64,000 nucleotides of DNA, taken from Sphaerisporangium fuscum (GTDB lineage: Bacteria; Actinomycetota; Actinomycetes; Streptosporangiales; Streptosporangiaceae). The stretch covers positions 1 to 64,000 of the forward strand of contig NZ_JAHDTF010000030.1 of the NCBI RefSeq assembly GCF_018531465.1, given 5' to 3'. This document shows, piece by piece, positions 26,668 to 35,517 of the stretch; positions within the stretch are counted from its first letter, which is position 1, and the number at the start of each line of letters is the position of its first letter. Both the position numbers and the translations under genes were made by a program. The notes below the pieces were generated by a model. The model saw only the letters and a list, made by a program, of their open reading frames with translations. It made no database searches and was not told the origin of the DNA.

Positions 26668-26855
26668 CGTCGCACTCCACTTCCCGTACGATCCGAGCCC
26701 CCGCCCGACACGACCACACCTGGGCTTTACCTCAGCTGCATACCCAGAAAAATCCGGTCAATCCATTGGAACGATCTTCATTCCGAATGATCCAGAGGAA
26801 GGCGGGCAGGCGTCAAGGCGGGTGAGGTTACCGGTCTAGATCCACCAAGGGACGG
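26668..26855. other. Intergenic region, surface protein gene / tsaE
   Basis: About 190 bases holding a less GC-rich stretch near 26740-26800 (AGAAAAATCCGG, TTCATTCCGAATGATCC). TTGACC on the minus strand (about 26762-26757) could be a -35 box for the surface-protein/sortase pair, but no good -10 box follows at the right distance. No gene seen. Confidence 0.4.
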
Positions 26856-27311
26856 TCAGACGAGCGAGGCGGGCAATTCACTCCATCTCGGTCCGATGCC
26901 GCGCAGCCGTACGAGACGCTCGTCGCCGTCGTCGCCGCGCTCGATGGCGACCTCGAGCCGGTCGTCCGTCAGGCCTTCGACCAGGCCCTCTCCCCACTCG
27001 ACGACGGTGACCGAGTCGTCGAGGGAGGCGTCGAGGTCGAGGTCGTCGATCTCCAGGGCCCCTCCGATGCGGTAGGCGTCGGCGTGCACCAGCGCCGGGC
27101 CGCCGGCCAGCGACGGGTGGACCCGCGCGATCACGAACGTCGGCGAGGTGATGGGCCCGCGGACCTTCAGGCCCTCGGCGATGCCCTGGACGAGCGTGGT
27201 CTTGCCGGCGCCGAGCGGGCCGGACAGCACGACGAGGTCGCCGGGCGCCAGCAGTCGCGCGATCTCCTCGCCCAGCGCGCGCATGTCGTCGGTCGTGGCG
27301 GCGCGCCTCAT
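26856..27311 (-). CDS. tsaE: tRNA t6A biosynthesis ATPase TsaE
   Basis: A 151-residue P-loop ATPase that drives the TsaB-TsaD cycle. The Walker A motif is GPLGAGKTTL (31-40), with SPTFVIARVH, the Walker B-like LVHADAYR and VVEWGEG following, all typical of the family. It overlaps the upstream hydrolase gene by an ATGA, so it is cotranslated with it. Confidence 0.95.
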   Translation of the reverse strand: MRRAATTDDMRALGEEIARLLAPGDLVVLSGPLGAGKTTLVQGIAEGLKVRGPITSPTFVIARVHPSLAGGPALVHADAYRIGGALEIDDLDLDASLDDSVTVVEWGEGLVEGLTDDRLEVAIERGDDGDERLVRLRGIGPRWSELPASLV

Positions 27312-28450
27312 GAGGCTTCCTCTCCTGCCTCGGCTCGCCTGCCCTTGAGGCGGGAGGGAGCGCTGTCGGTCTCTTCCAGTGCCTCGATGGCCCCGCCGGC
27401 CGCCTCGGCGTCCTCGGCCCGCTTGAGCAGCTCGCCGATCGCCTCGTTGACGGCGGCCGGCTTCTCCAGCAGCACGAGGTGGGAGGCGTCGGGGATCTCG
27501 GTGAGGCGTGCGGACGGCAGGCCCGCGTTGATCGCCTTGCTGTGGTCCACAGGCGTCAGCCAGTCCTTGGACCCGATGATGATCTCGGTCGGCACCTTGT
27601 TGAGCACGTCGAGGGCGGCGAGCTTGTCGTGCGACATCAGCGCCGGGTAGAAGTCGGCGATCACGTCGGTCGGCGTCGAGCGGATCATCGACTCGGCGAA
27701 GTCGACCACGGTCGGGCTGACACTGGACGAGTCGCCGAACCCGAGGTAACGCAGCATCAGGAAGGACAGGTCGTTGCCGGCCTGCCTGCCCCGGTCGACC
27801 AGCGCGGCGCGGCGGCCGAGCACCGACATCGCCGAGGCGGTGGTCCAGTGCACCGCCTTGGAGATCAGCGCGGGAAGCCCGAGGGTGATCTCGGCCAGCT
27901 TGCCCGCCGAGGTGGAGATCAGGGCCACGCCGCGGATCTTCTCACCGAACAGCTCGGGGTGGCTCTCGGCGAGGGCCATCACGGTCATGCCGCCCATGGA
28001 GTGGCCGATCAGCACGCACGGCCCCGGCACCAGCTTGTTCAGGATCTCGGCCAGGTCGAAGCCCAGGCGGTCGATGGTGCAGTCCTCGGCGGGGGTGCGG
28101 GCCGAACGCCCGTGGCAGCGCTGGTCCCAGAACACCAGGCGGTAGGTGTCGCGAAGGTCGCGCCGCTGGTAGTGCCACGAGTCGAGGTTCAGGGTGTAGC
28201 CGTGGCAGAAGACGATCGTCAGCGGGGCGTCCTCGGGGCCGTCGACCTCGGCGTACAGCTCGACCCCGTCGGAGGTCTTCACCGTGACCGGACGTCCCCG
28301 CAGCTCCCCGAACGGCTCGCTCGCCTCCAGGTCGGGCCGCAGGCGGATGCGCCCGACGGCGTACTTCTTGGCCAGGGCGGCACCCGCGAGGGTGGCCGAC
28401 GCGGTTCCGACGACGGCTCCCGCGATCCCGACCCTGCGCCGTGTGGACAT
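27308..28450 (-). CDS. Alpha/beta hydrolase
   Basis: A 380-residue serine hydrolase commonly found between alr and tsaE in actinobacteria. A hydrophobic, probably membrane-inserted N-terminal helix (residues 8-28) precedes the fold. Visible are the oxyanion-hole FCHGYTLN, the second block WDQRCHGRS, the nucleophile elbow GHSMGG with Ser151, a late Asp in IIGSKDWLTP and a His in DASHLVLLEKP. Substrate unknown. ATG with AAGGAGG five bases upstream; an upstream ATG in frame is rejected. Confidence 0.9.
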   Translation of the reverse strand: MSTRRRVGIAGAVVGTASATLAGAALAKKYAVGRIRLRPDLEASEPFGELRGRPVTVKTSDGVELYAEVDGPEDAPLTIVFCHGYTLNLDSWHYQRRDLRDTYRLVFWDQRCHGRSARTPAEDCTIDRLGFDLAEILNKLVPGPCVLIGHSMGGMTVMALAESHPELFGEKIRGVALISTSAGKLAEITLGLPALISKAVHWTTASAMSVLGRRAALVDRGRQAGNDLSFLMLRYLGFGDSSSVSPTVVDFAESMIRSTPTDVIADFYPALMSHDKLAALDVLNKVPTEIIIGSKDWLTPVDHSKAINAGLPSARLTEIPDASHLVLLEKPAAVNEAIGELLKRAEDAEAAGGAIEALEETDSAPSRLKGRRAEAGEEAS

Positions 28451-28460
28451 GCGAACCTCC

Positions 28461-29603
28461 TTACCGGTAAACGCGCGGCACGCGTGAACCAATCCTGGTC
28501 ACGATCTCATGCGTGATCGTGCCGAGGGAATCGGCCCACTCCTGCGCGGTCGGCTCGCCGTCGGTGCCCGGCCCGAACAGCACGACCTCGTCGCCCTCGC
28601 GCACCGGGTCGTCCTCGACGTCCAGCACGAACTGGTCCATGCAGACCCGTCCCGCGATCGTGCGCCGCCGCCCCGCCACGAGGACCTCCATGCGGTTGGT
28701 GGCGCTGCGCATGATGCCGTCGGCGTACCCGAGCGGGATCTGTGCCAGCGTGGTCTCGCGCTCGGTGGTGTACAGGTGGCCGTAGGAGACGCCGGTGCCG
28801 GCCGGGACCCGCTTCACCATCGCGACGCGCGCGGTCAGGGTCATCGCGGGCCGCAGGCCGAAGTCGCCCATCTCGGGGATCGGGCTCAGGCCGTACGTCG
28901 CGATGCCGCACCGCACCATGTCGTAGCGCGCCTGCGGCAGCGTCAGCGTGGCGGCCGAGTTGGCGATGTGGCGTACGACGCCGGAGCCGTTCACCCCGGC
29001 CTTGTCGGCCACCAGGAGGGCCTCGTCGAACAGGGCCAGCTGGCGGGTGATCGAGGGGTGCCCGGGAATGTCGCTGCAGGCGAAGTGGGACCACAGCCCG
29101 GCGATCTCGATCGTGCCCTCGGCCTGGGCGGCGAGCGCGCGGTCGACGAGCGACGGCCAGTCGGCGGGGGTGGCGCCGCCCCGGCTGATGCCGGTGTCGA
29201 TCTTGAGGTGGACGCGGGCGGTGCGTCCGGTGCGGCGGGCGGCGGCGGCGATGTCGTCGATCAGCCACGGGGCCCCCGCCGACAGCTCGACGCCGGCGGC
29301 GACGGCGTCGCCGATCGGCTCGCCGGGAGTGATGATCCAGGACAGCACCGGCGCCGTCACGCCCGCCGCCCGCAGGTCGAGGGCCTCCCGGATGTAGGCC
29401 GTTCCCAGGCGCGACGCGCCGGCCTCCAGGGCGGCCCGCCCGCAGGCCACCAGGCCGTGGCCGTAGGCGTCGGCCTTGACGGCCACCATCATCTCGGCCC
29501 CCGGGGCATGCCCCCGGAGCAGCGCGATGTTGTCCTTGAACGCTGTGAGGTCGACTCGGGCCTCGGCCGGAGTGACGAGGGAACCGTGGATGGGGAAGCT
29601 CAC
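28461..29603 (-). CDS. alr: Alanine racemase
   Basis: PLP-dependent interconversion of L- and D-alanine for peptidoglycan. The 380-residue product has the PLP lysine Lys43 in AVKADAYGHG, the substrate-contact LKIDTGISRGG, the catalytic Tyr274 in GVSYGHLY and the C-terminal domain ending GSRVPRVYR. The GTG at 29603 gives the expected start (VSFPIHGSL), although GAGAGG abuts it too closely to be an ideal ribosome-binding site. It precedes the hydrolase and tsaE on the same strand. Confidence 0.96.
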   Translation of the reverse strand: MSFPIHGSLVTPAEARVDLTAFKDNIALLRGHAPGAEMMVAVKADAYGHGLVACGRAALEAGASRLGTAYIREALDLRAAGVTAPVLSWIITPGEPIGDAVAAGVELSAGAPWLIDDIAAAARRTGRTARVHLKIDTGISRGGATPADWPSLVDRALAAQAEGTIEIAGLWSHFACSDIPGHPSITRQLALFDEALLVADKAGVNGSGVVRHIANSAATLTLPQARYDMVRCGIATYGLSPIPEMGDFGLRPAMTLTARVAMVKRVPAGTGVSYGHLYTTERETTLAQIPLGYADGIMRSATNRMEVLVAGRRRTIAGRVCMDQFVLDVEDDPVREGDEVVLFGPGTDGEPTAQEWADSLGTITHEIVTRIGSRVPRVYR

Positions 29604-29669
29604 CCTCTCAGTCTCGCAGCCGGGCACCGGACTCGGGCCTGTTCCGCCGGTCTGGGACCACGGCACGTT

Positions 29670-31160
29670 TCAGACGCTCCCCAGCGAGCGGAGCGCCTCC
29701 GGGAGCTCCAGCGCCACGTCGAGGGCGGCGATGGGCGCCTCCCGGCCCTCGGGGCCGGCCGCGGCCAGCCGGGCCGCGAGGCCATGCACGTGGGCTGCGC
29801 ACGAGGCGGCGTCATAGCAGCTCAAACCCCCCGCGAGAAAGGCTCCGGCGACTCCGGCGAGCACGTCGCCCGTGCCGCCCGTCGCCAGCCAGGGAGTGCC
29901 CGTGACGTTCACGCGGACCGGCCTGCCCTCCTCTGCGACCAGGGTAGTCGACCCCTTCAGCAGAACCGTCACCCCGAGCTCGGCCGCGGCGAGCCGCGCG
30001 TGGTGGAGCCTGCGCGCCTCGATGTCGTCGGCGGGGACGCCGAGCAGACGGCCGAGCTCCCCCGCGTGCGGGGTGATCAGCGTGGGCGCGGAGCGGCGAA
30101 GGAGCGAGCGGTCCCGGGCCGCCAGTGTGAGCCCGTCGGCGTCGACCAGCACCGGCACGTCGCTTCCGAGCACGGACGCGGCGATCGCGTGCGCGTCGTC
30201 GTCGGTGCCCATGCCCGGCCCGAGGACCCAGGCCTGGACCCGGCCGACCTCACGAACGCCCTCCTCAGGGCTGATGATCTTCGTCACGGCCTCCGGCCAC
30301 CTGGCGCGCACCTGCTGGACGGCCTCGGCCGCGCTCGCGAAGCGCACCAGCCCGGCGCCGGCCCGTACGGCGCCGCCGACGGCCAGCACGGCCGCGCCCG
30401 TGAAGCGGTCGCTGCCCGCGACGACGCCGACCACGCCCCTGCGGTACTTGTTGGACTCGGCGGCGGGCCGGGGCAGCATCCGGCCGACGTCGGCGCCGGT
30501 GAGGGCGGTGACGCCGGGGCCGGGAAGGTGCGGGCCGAGCCCGATGTCCACCGGCCGCAGGGTGCCGACACGGCCCGCCCCCGGGTCGATCAGCAGGCCC
30601 GCCTTGACCGCCCCGAACGTCACGGTGATGTGGGCCTCGACCGCCTCGCCGGCGACCTCACCGGTGCTCGCGTCCACCCCGCTCGGCACGTCGACGGCCA
30701 CGACCACACCGGGCGCGTCCGCGGTGAGCCCGGCCAGCGTGGCGTACGGCTCGCGCAGCGCCCCCGAGCCGCCGATGCCCACCAGACCGTCGACGACGAC
30801 GTCCGCCGCGCCGACCAGGGCCTCGGCCACCCCGTCCTCGGCGTCCTTCGCGTCCAGGGTCCTGCCTCCGGCGCGCCGCAGCTCGGCCAGGCCGCCCTCG
30901 TGGGTCTTCCGCCCGGCGAGGATCGCATGCACCCGCGCGCCCCGGCGGGCCAGCAGCGCCCCGGCGTACAGCGCGTCGCCGCCGTTGTCGCCGCTGCCGA
31001 CCAGCAGGACGACGCGTGAGCCGTACACCCGGGGAAGCACGTTCGCGCAGGCCACGGCGAGCCCGGTCGCGGCCCGCCGCATGAGCGTGCCCTCGGGGAG
31101 GAGCGCCATGAGCTCCCGTTCGGCCGCCCTGATCTCGTCGGAGGTGTACGCGGTCAGCAT
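29670..31160 (-). CDS. nnr: Bifunctional NAD(P)H-hydrate epimerase/dehydratase
   Basis: Repairs hydrated NADH and NADPH: the N-terminal YjeF_N domain (about residues 1-210; GSGDNGGDALYAGALL, VVVDGLVGIGGSG, AVDVPSGVDAS) epimerises the S/R forms and the C-terminal domain (from about residue 225) dehydrates them at the expense of ADP or ATP (VVAGSDRFTGAAVLA, VLGPGMG, ITPHAGELGRLLG, GTGDVLAG). The 496-residue length is normal for the fusion. The ATG at 31160 has a -10-like TAGATT ending seven bases before it, fitting a leaderless mRNA. Confidence 0.95.
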   Translation of the reverse strand: MLTAYTSDEIRAAERELMALLPEGTLMRRAATGLAVACANVLPRVYGSRVVLLVGSGDNGGDALYAGALLARRGARVHAILAGRKTHEGGLAELRRAGGRTLDAKDAEDGVAEALVGAADVVVDGLVGIGGSGALREPYATLAGLTADAPGVVVAVDVPSGVDASTGEVAGEAVEAHITVTFGAVKAGLLIDPGAGRVGTLRPVDIGLGPHLPGPGVTALTGADVGRMLPRPAAESNKYRRGVVGVVAGSDRFTGAAVLAVGGAVRAGAGLVRFASAAEAVQQVRARWPEAVTKIISPEEGVREVGRVQAWVLGPGMGTDDDAHAIAASVLGSDVPVLVDADGLTLAARDRSLLRRSAPTLITPHAGELGRLLGVPADDIEARRLHHARLAAAELGVTVLLKGSTTLVAEEGRPVRVNVTGTPWLATGGTGDVLAGVAGAFLAGGLSCYDAASCAAHVHGLAARLAAAGPEGREAPIAALDVALELPEALRSLGSV

Positions 31161-31309
31161 TCCACCGAATCTAGCCCTCCCCGATCTCCGGCGAGAAGCC
31201 ACCCGCCAACGCCCATTTTCCGCACATCGCCCTCAATGACCTGCGGTGATCACTGAACCGACCAGGGAGATTCGGGCTCGTGCGGAAAACAGGCGTACGC
31301 CCCGAGGCG
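31161..31309. other. Intergenic region, nnr / acpS
   Basis: About 150 bases. It holds a 10-bp inverted repeat TTTTCCGCAC / GTGCGGAAAA (31216-31225 and 31280-31289, 54 bases between) and the small palindrome GGCGTACGCC just after the acpS stop codon on the minus strand. The first is too widely spaced for a convincing terminator. No gene seen. Confidence 0.4.
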
Positions 31310-31660
31310 TCAGCCTTCGGCGATCACGTACGCGATCGCGAGCCCGCCGTCGTGGCTGAGGGAGACGTGCCAGCGCCTGACGCCCAGCTCGGCCGCCACC
31401 TCCGCCGCCCGGCCGCTCACGGCGAGGACGGGACGGCCGTGCGGGCCCGCGGTGATCTCGGCCTCCCGGTGCGCCAGGCCGGGCGGCGCGCCGAGGGCCT
31501 TGGCGACGGCCTCCTTGGCGGCGAACCGCGCGGCGAGGGACGCGGCGGGCAGACCCCTCTCGGCGTCGGTGAACACCCGCTCCCGCAGCTTCGGGGTGCG
31601 CTGCAGCGTCGCCTGCAGGCGTGCGATGTCGACGACGTCCACACCGATGCCGATGATCAC
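31310..31660 (-). CDS. acpS: Holo-[acyl-carrier-protein] synthase
   Basis: Transfers 4'-phosphopantetheine from CoA to acyl carrier protein. The 116-residue protein has both metal-binding motifs: GIGVDVVDI with Asp8 and FAAKEAVAKALG with Glu50, and ends with the SLSHDGGLAIAYV block. GTG start with GGAGGG seven bases upstream. Divergent from coaA across 70 bases. Confidence 0.95.
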   Translation of the reverse strand: MIIGIGVDVVDIARLQATLQRTPKLRERVFTDAERGLPAASLAARFAAKEAVAKALGAPPGLAHREAEITAGPHGRPVLAVSGRAAEVAAELGVRRWHVSLSHDGGLAIAYVIAEG

Positions 31661-31730
31661 GAATCAGCCCTCCCGCCTCACACAGGCCCCGCGGCGATCG
31701 CCCGCGCCGCCGTCAGTAGAGTTTGCGCCC

Positions 31731-32654
31731 ATGGAGGCATCTCACGCATACGTGGAGCTCGACCGCGAGCAGTGGCGGGACCTGCGCAAGAACACGCCTC
31801 TCACCCTGACGGCCGAAGAGCTCGAGGAGCTACGCGGCGTCGACGACCCGATCGACCTGGTCGAGGTCACCGACATCTATCTTCCGCTGACCCGGCTTCT
31901 CAACCTGCACTTCACCGGCGCCCGCCAGCGCAGCGCGGCGGTGAACACCTTCCTCGGCGACCAGCACGAGCCTCCGCCGTACATCCTCGGCATCGCCGGC
32001 AGCGTCGCCGTCGGCAAGTCGACCACGGCCCGGCTGCTGCACACGCTGCTCGCGCGCTGGCCGGAGCACCCCCGGGTCGACCTGATCACGACCGACTCCT
32101 TCCTGTACCCCAACAAGGTGCTGGAGGAGCGCGGCATCTCGCACCGCAAGGGCTTCCCCGAAAGCTACGACCGCCGGGCTCTGGTCCGCTTCGTCGCCGA
32201 CGTCAAGGCCGGCGTCCCCGAGGTGCACGCGCCCGTCTACAGCCATCTGGAGTACGACATCGTGCCGGGGGCCGTGCAGACCGTGCGGCGGCCCGACATC
32301 CTCATCGTCGAAGGCCTGAACGTCCTGCAGCCCGCTCCCCCGACGGCCCTCGCCGTCAACGACTACTTCGACTTCTCGATCTACGTCGACGCCAAGGTGG
32401 AGGACATCCGCTCGTGGTACGTCGACCGCTTCCACAAGCTGCGGCGCACGGCCTTCGCCGATCCCAAGTCGTACTTCGCCTACATCGCCGAGCTGTCGGA
32501 GGAGGAGGCCACGCGCTTCGCCAGGGACGTCTGGCGTGACGTCAACGAGCGCAACCTCGTCGAGAACATCGCCCCGACCCGCGGCCGCGCCGGTCTCGTC
32601 CTCCACAAGGGCCCCGACCACGCCGTCCGCCGTGTCCGCCTGCGCCGTACTTAA
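31731..32654 (+). CDS. coaA: Pantothenate kinase, type I
   Basis: Phosphorylates pantothenate, the first step of coenzyme A synthesis. The 307-residue protein shows the Walker A motif GIAGSVAVGKST (87-98), LITTDSFLYPN, GFPESYDRRAL, PVYSHLEYDIV and the conserved DFSIYVDAKVEDIRSWY. There is no ribosome-binding site; a -10-like TAGAGT (31717-31722) ends eight bases before the ATG, so the transcript is probably leaderless. The acpS-coaA divergent arrangement pairs two CoA-related genes. Confidence 0.96.
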   Translation: MEASHAYVELDREQWRDLRKNTPLTLTAEELEELRGVDDPIDLVEVTDIYLPLTRLLNLHFTGARQRSAAVNTFLGDQHEPPPYILGIAGSVAVGKSTTARLLHTLLARWPEHPRVDLITTDSFLYPNKVLEERGISHRKGFPESYDRRALVRFVADVKAGVPEVHAPVYSHLEYDIVPGAVQTVRRPDILIVEGLNVLQPAPPTALAVNDYFDFSIYVDAKVEDIRSWYVDRFHKLRRTAFADPKSYFAYIAELSEEEATRFARDVWRDVNERNLVENIAPTRGRAGLVLHKGPDHAVRRVRLRRT

Positions 32655-32663
32655 GCTTCGATC

Positions 32664-33626
32664 ATGTTGCACTCGCGGGTGATCTCCCCGTCCGACCGCA
32701 GCTCCCAGGTGGTCGACCTGCTCGCCGACGCGCCCGGGGTCACCAACGTCGTCGTGCTCCCCGGGGCGGCGCGGCGTCCCGAGGGCGACGTCGTGCTGTT
32801 CGACGTGGCCAGGGAGGTCGCCAGCGAGGTCTTCGAGCGGCTGAAGGATCTCGGCATCACGCGGGAAGGGTCGATCGCCGTCGAGCGGGTCGACCTGTCG
32901 ATGTCCGAGGTGGCCGAGAAGGCCGAGGCGGAGGCCCCCGGCGCGCCCGACGACGCGGTCGTCTGGGAGGAGCTCTCGAGGCAGGTGTCCGGCGACTCCC
33001 GGCTGAGCTGGGCGTTCCTGGCGTTCCTCGCGATCGCCACCCAGATCGCGGCGATCGGCGTGCTCATCCCGTCGATCATCCTGATCGTCGGCGCGATGGT
33101 CCTCGGGCCCGAGTTCGGGGCGGTCGCGGCGATCTGCTTCGGCCTGCTGCGCCTCGACTGGCGGCTGATCGTCTCGGCGGCCCGCACCCTGGCCGTGGGG
33201 TTCCTGATCGCCATCGCGGTCACCGTCGCGTGCGCGCTGGTCTCGCGCGGCCTCGGCTGGATCTCGCCGGCCGGCCTAAGCGGGCACACCGAGGTCGACT
33301 TCATCGTCAAGCCCGACCGGTGGTCGTTCATCGTGGCGCTGCTCGCCGGGGCCGCCGGGGTGCTGTCCGTCACCGCCGGCAAGTCGTCGGCGCTGGTCGG
33401 CGTCTTCATCTCGGTCACCACCGTCCCGGCCGCCGGTTACGCCGCGGTGGCCGTCGCGCTCGGCGATTGGGGGGACGTGGCCGGCTCCGTCGCGCAGCTC
33501 GCGGTGAACATCACCGGCATGGTGATCGCCGGAACGGTCACGCTGCTCCTGCAGAAGTTCTTCTGGTCCAGGTACGGCCTGCGGCTCGCCACGCCGTCCC
33601 CTCTGCGTGCCCGGCCACGCCTGTGA
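32664..33626 (+). CDS. DUF389 membrane protein
   Basis: A 320-residue integral membrane protein of the DUF389 family, whose function is unknown. A cytosolic N-terminal domain (about 1-110; ISPSDRSSQVVDLLADAPGVTNVVVLPGAA) is followed by roughly six membrane helices, including the conserved LIPSIILIVGAMVLGPEFG and TAGKSSALVGVFISVTTVPAAG. It starts nine bases after coaA with no visible ribosome-binding site, so it is probably read from the same transcript. Confidence 0.88.
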   Translation: MLHSRVISPSDRSSQVVDLLADAPGVTNVVVLPGAARRPEGDVVLFDVAREVASEVFERLKDLGITREGSIAVERVDLSMSEVAEKAEAEAPGAPDDAVVWEELSRQVSGDSRLSWAFLAFLAIATQIAAIGVLIPSIILIVGAMVLGPEFGAVAAICFGLLRLDWRLIVSAARTLAVGFLIAIAVTVACALVSRGLGWISPAGLSGHTEVDFIVKPDRWSFIVALLAGAAGVLSVTAGKSSALVGVFISVTTVPAAGYAAVAVALGDWGDVAGSVAQLAVNITGMVIAGTVTLLLQKFFWSRYGLRLATPSPLRARPRL

Positions 33627-33728
33627 ACGCCCCTGACTGATCCCCAGGGCTCCCCGCCCTGCGGACGAGGCTCGAACTCCTCCGTCCGGCCGAGGAATCC
33701 TCACCGCGCACTTGGATAGTGTCCGGTC

Positions 33729-34637
33729 ATGACCATCCTCGCCACCGAGGGACTCACCAAGCGCTTTCCCCGGGTGACGGCCCTCGACCGTCTCACCGTC
33801 AGTGCGGGGCCGGGCGTCACCGGCCTGGTCGGCGCCAACGGCGCGGGGAAGTCCACGCTCATCAAGATCCTGCTCGGGCTGCTGCCGCCGACGGAGGGCA
33901 GGGCCACCGTCCTCGGCATGGACCCCGCCACGCAGGCCCTCGACATCCGGCGTGCCGTCGGCTACATGCCCGAGCACGACTGCCTGCCGCCCGACATGTC
34001 GGCGACCGAGTTCACCGTCCACATGGCCCAGATGTCCGGCCTGCCGCGCGGCGCCGCCCGCGAGCGCGCCGCCGACACCCTGCGCCACGTCGGGCTGCAT
34101 GAGGAGCGCTACCGCCCCATCGGGGGCTACTCCACCGGCATGCGGCAGCGGGTGAAGCTCGCCCAGGCCCTGGTGCACGACCCCAAGGCCGTCTTCCTCG
34201 ACGAGCCCACCAACGGCCTCGACCCGCAGGGCCGCGACGACATGCTGGCCCTCATCCGGCGCATCGGCGGCGAGTTCGGCATCAGCGTGGTGGTCACCTC
34301 CCACCTGCTCGGGGAGCTGGAGCGCGTCTGCGACCACGTCATCGTGATCGACGGGGGGCGCCTGCTCCGCTCGTCGTCCATCGGCGAGTTCACCCAGGCC
34401 ACGCAGTCCATCACCGTCGAGGTCGAGGAGGGCCAGGAGCGGCTCGCCGAGGCCCTCACGTCGACGGGCCAGCAGGTCGCACTGCACGGACGCCTGCTCA
34501 CGGTCGAGGTCGCCTCTCCGGCCACCTTCGACGCCGTCCGCGACGCCGTGTGCGACCTCGACCTGTCCCTCGTCCGGCTCGAACAGGGCCGCCACCGCAT
34601 CGAGGACGTCTTCAGGGAGGAGGCCGCCGGTGTCTGA
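33729..34637 (+). CDS. ABC-2 exporter ATP-binding protein (first pair)
   Basis: A 302-residue ABC ATPase with Walker A GANGAGKST (35-43), signature YSTGM (134-138) and Walker B VFLDEP (155-160), followed by the D-loop NGLDP and switch His in TSHLL. A C-terminal extension of about 80 residues is typical of ABC-2 type exporters. It is the first of four overlapping genes (ATPase, permease, ATPase, permease). A -10-like TAGTGT ends six bases before the ATG, suggesting leaderless initiation. The exported substrate is unknown. Confidence 0.92.
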   Translation: MTILATEGLTKRFPRVTALDRLTVSAGPGVTGLVGANGAGKSTLIKILLGLLPPTEGRATVLGMDPATQALDIRRAVGYMPEHDCLPPDMSATEFTVHMAQMSGLPRGAARERAADTLRHVGLHEERYRPIGGYSTGMRQRVKLAQALVHDPKAVFLDEPTNGLDPQGRDDMLALIRRIGGEFGISVVVTSHLLGELERVCDHVIVIDGGRLLRSSSIGEFTQATQSITVEVEEGQERLAEALTSTGQQVALHGRLLTVEVASPATFDAVRDAVCDLDLSLVRLEQGRHRIEDVFREEAAGV

Positions 34638-35517
34638 GACCGTACCGGCGCCCACCGGCGTCATCCACGACATCGGCTACCGGCACTACGACGGCCGGCG
34701 CCTCGGCCGGGGGCACGCCTTCACGGCGCTCACCGTCCACAGCCTGCGCGGCGTGTACGGCCTGGGCCGCCCGGCGCGCGCGAAGATCATGCCGTTCCTG
34801 CTGGCCGGGACCATGATGCTGCCCGCGGTGGTGTCGATCGCGATCATGGCGTTGATCAAGCGGCCCGGCATCCCCTACCCGGCGTACGCCGTCACGATGC
34901 AGGCCGTGCTCGCGGTCTTCCTGGCCGCCCAGTCGCCCTACCTCGTCGCGCCCGACCTCCGCTTCCGGGTGCTCCCGCTGTACCTGTCCCGGCCGTCGAC
35001 GTCGGCCGACTACGTCGCCGCCAAGCTCTCGGCCATGGCGATCGCCGTCTTCCTGCTGATCGCCGTGCCGCTCACCACGCTGTACGTGGGCGAGCTGGTC
35101 GTCGACCCGCCGGGCCCCCCGCACACCGGCGACTACCTGGCCGCGCTGGCCACCTCGGTGATCTACGCGGTGCTGCTGGCGTCCGTCGGGGTCGCGCTGG
35201 CGTCGTTCACGCCCAGACGCGGGCTCGGCGTGGCCTCGGTCATCGCCGTCTACCTGCTGTCGTCGGCCGTGTCCGCGGTCATGGCGGGGGTGCTGATGTC
35301 GGTGAGCCGCGACTCCGCCGCGGCCTGGGCCTGGCTGATCAACCCGTTCTTCCTCGTGGACGCCGTGCAGGTGTGGCTCTTCGGCACCACCCCGAACAAC
35401 GGCGGCGACTACCCGCCGGGGATCGGCGGCCCGATCGCCGCGCTCGCCGTGGTCGCGGTCGTCGCCGTGTGCGTGTCCGCCCTCGTCCTCCGCTACCGCA
35501 AGGCGGCCGCGTCGTGA
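34630..35517 (+). CDS. ABC-2 exporter permease (first pair)
   Basis: A 295-residue membrane protein with about six helices (for example IMPFLLAGTMMLPAVVSIAIM and AALATSVIYAVLLASVGVAL). The hydrophilic N-terminus has GYRHYDGRRLGR, a short motif seen in this ABC-2 permease group. GTG start overlapping the upstream ATPase by eight bases; its own stop overlaps the next ATPase start (GTGA). It should form the channel for the adjacent ATPases. Confidence 0.9.
   Translation: MSETVPAPTGVIHDIGYRHYDGRRLGRGHAFTALTVHSLRGVYGLGRPARAKIMPFLLAGTMMLPAVVSIAIMALIKRPGIPYPAYAVTMQAVLAVFLAAQSPYLVAPDLRFRVLPLYLSRPSTSADYVAAKLSAMAIAVFLLIAVPLTTLYVGELVVDPPGPPHTGDYLAALATSVIYAVLLASVGVALASFTPRRGLGVASVIAVYLLSSAVSAVMAGVLMSVSRDSAAAWAWLINPFFLVDAVQVWLFGTTPNNGGDYPPGIGGPIAALAVVAVVAVCVSALVLRYRKAAAS

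Noticed and set aside
31216..31289. Inverted repeat TTTTCCGCAC / GTGCGGAAAA considered as an acpS or nnr terminator
   Set aside because: The arms are 54 bases apart, lie upstream of nnr rather than at its end, and no T-run follows in the right place; left as a curiosity.
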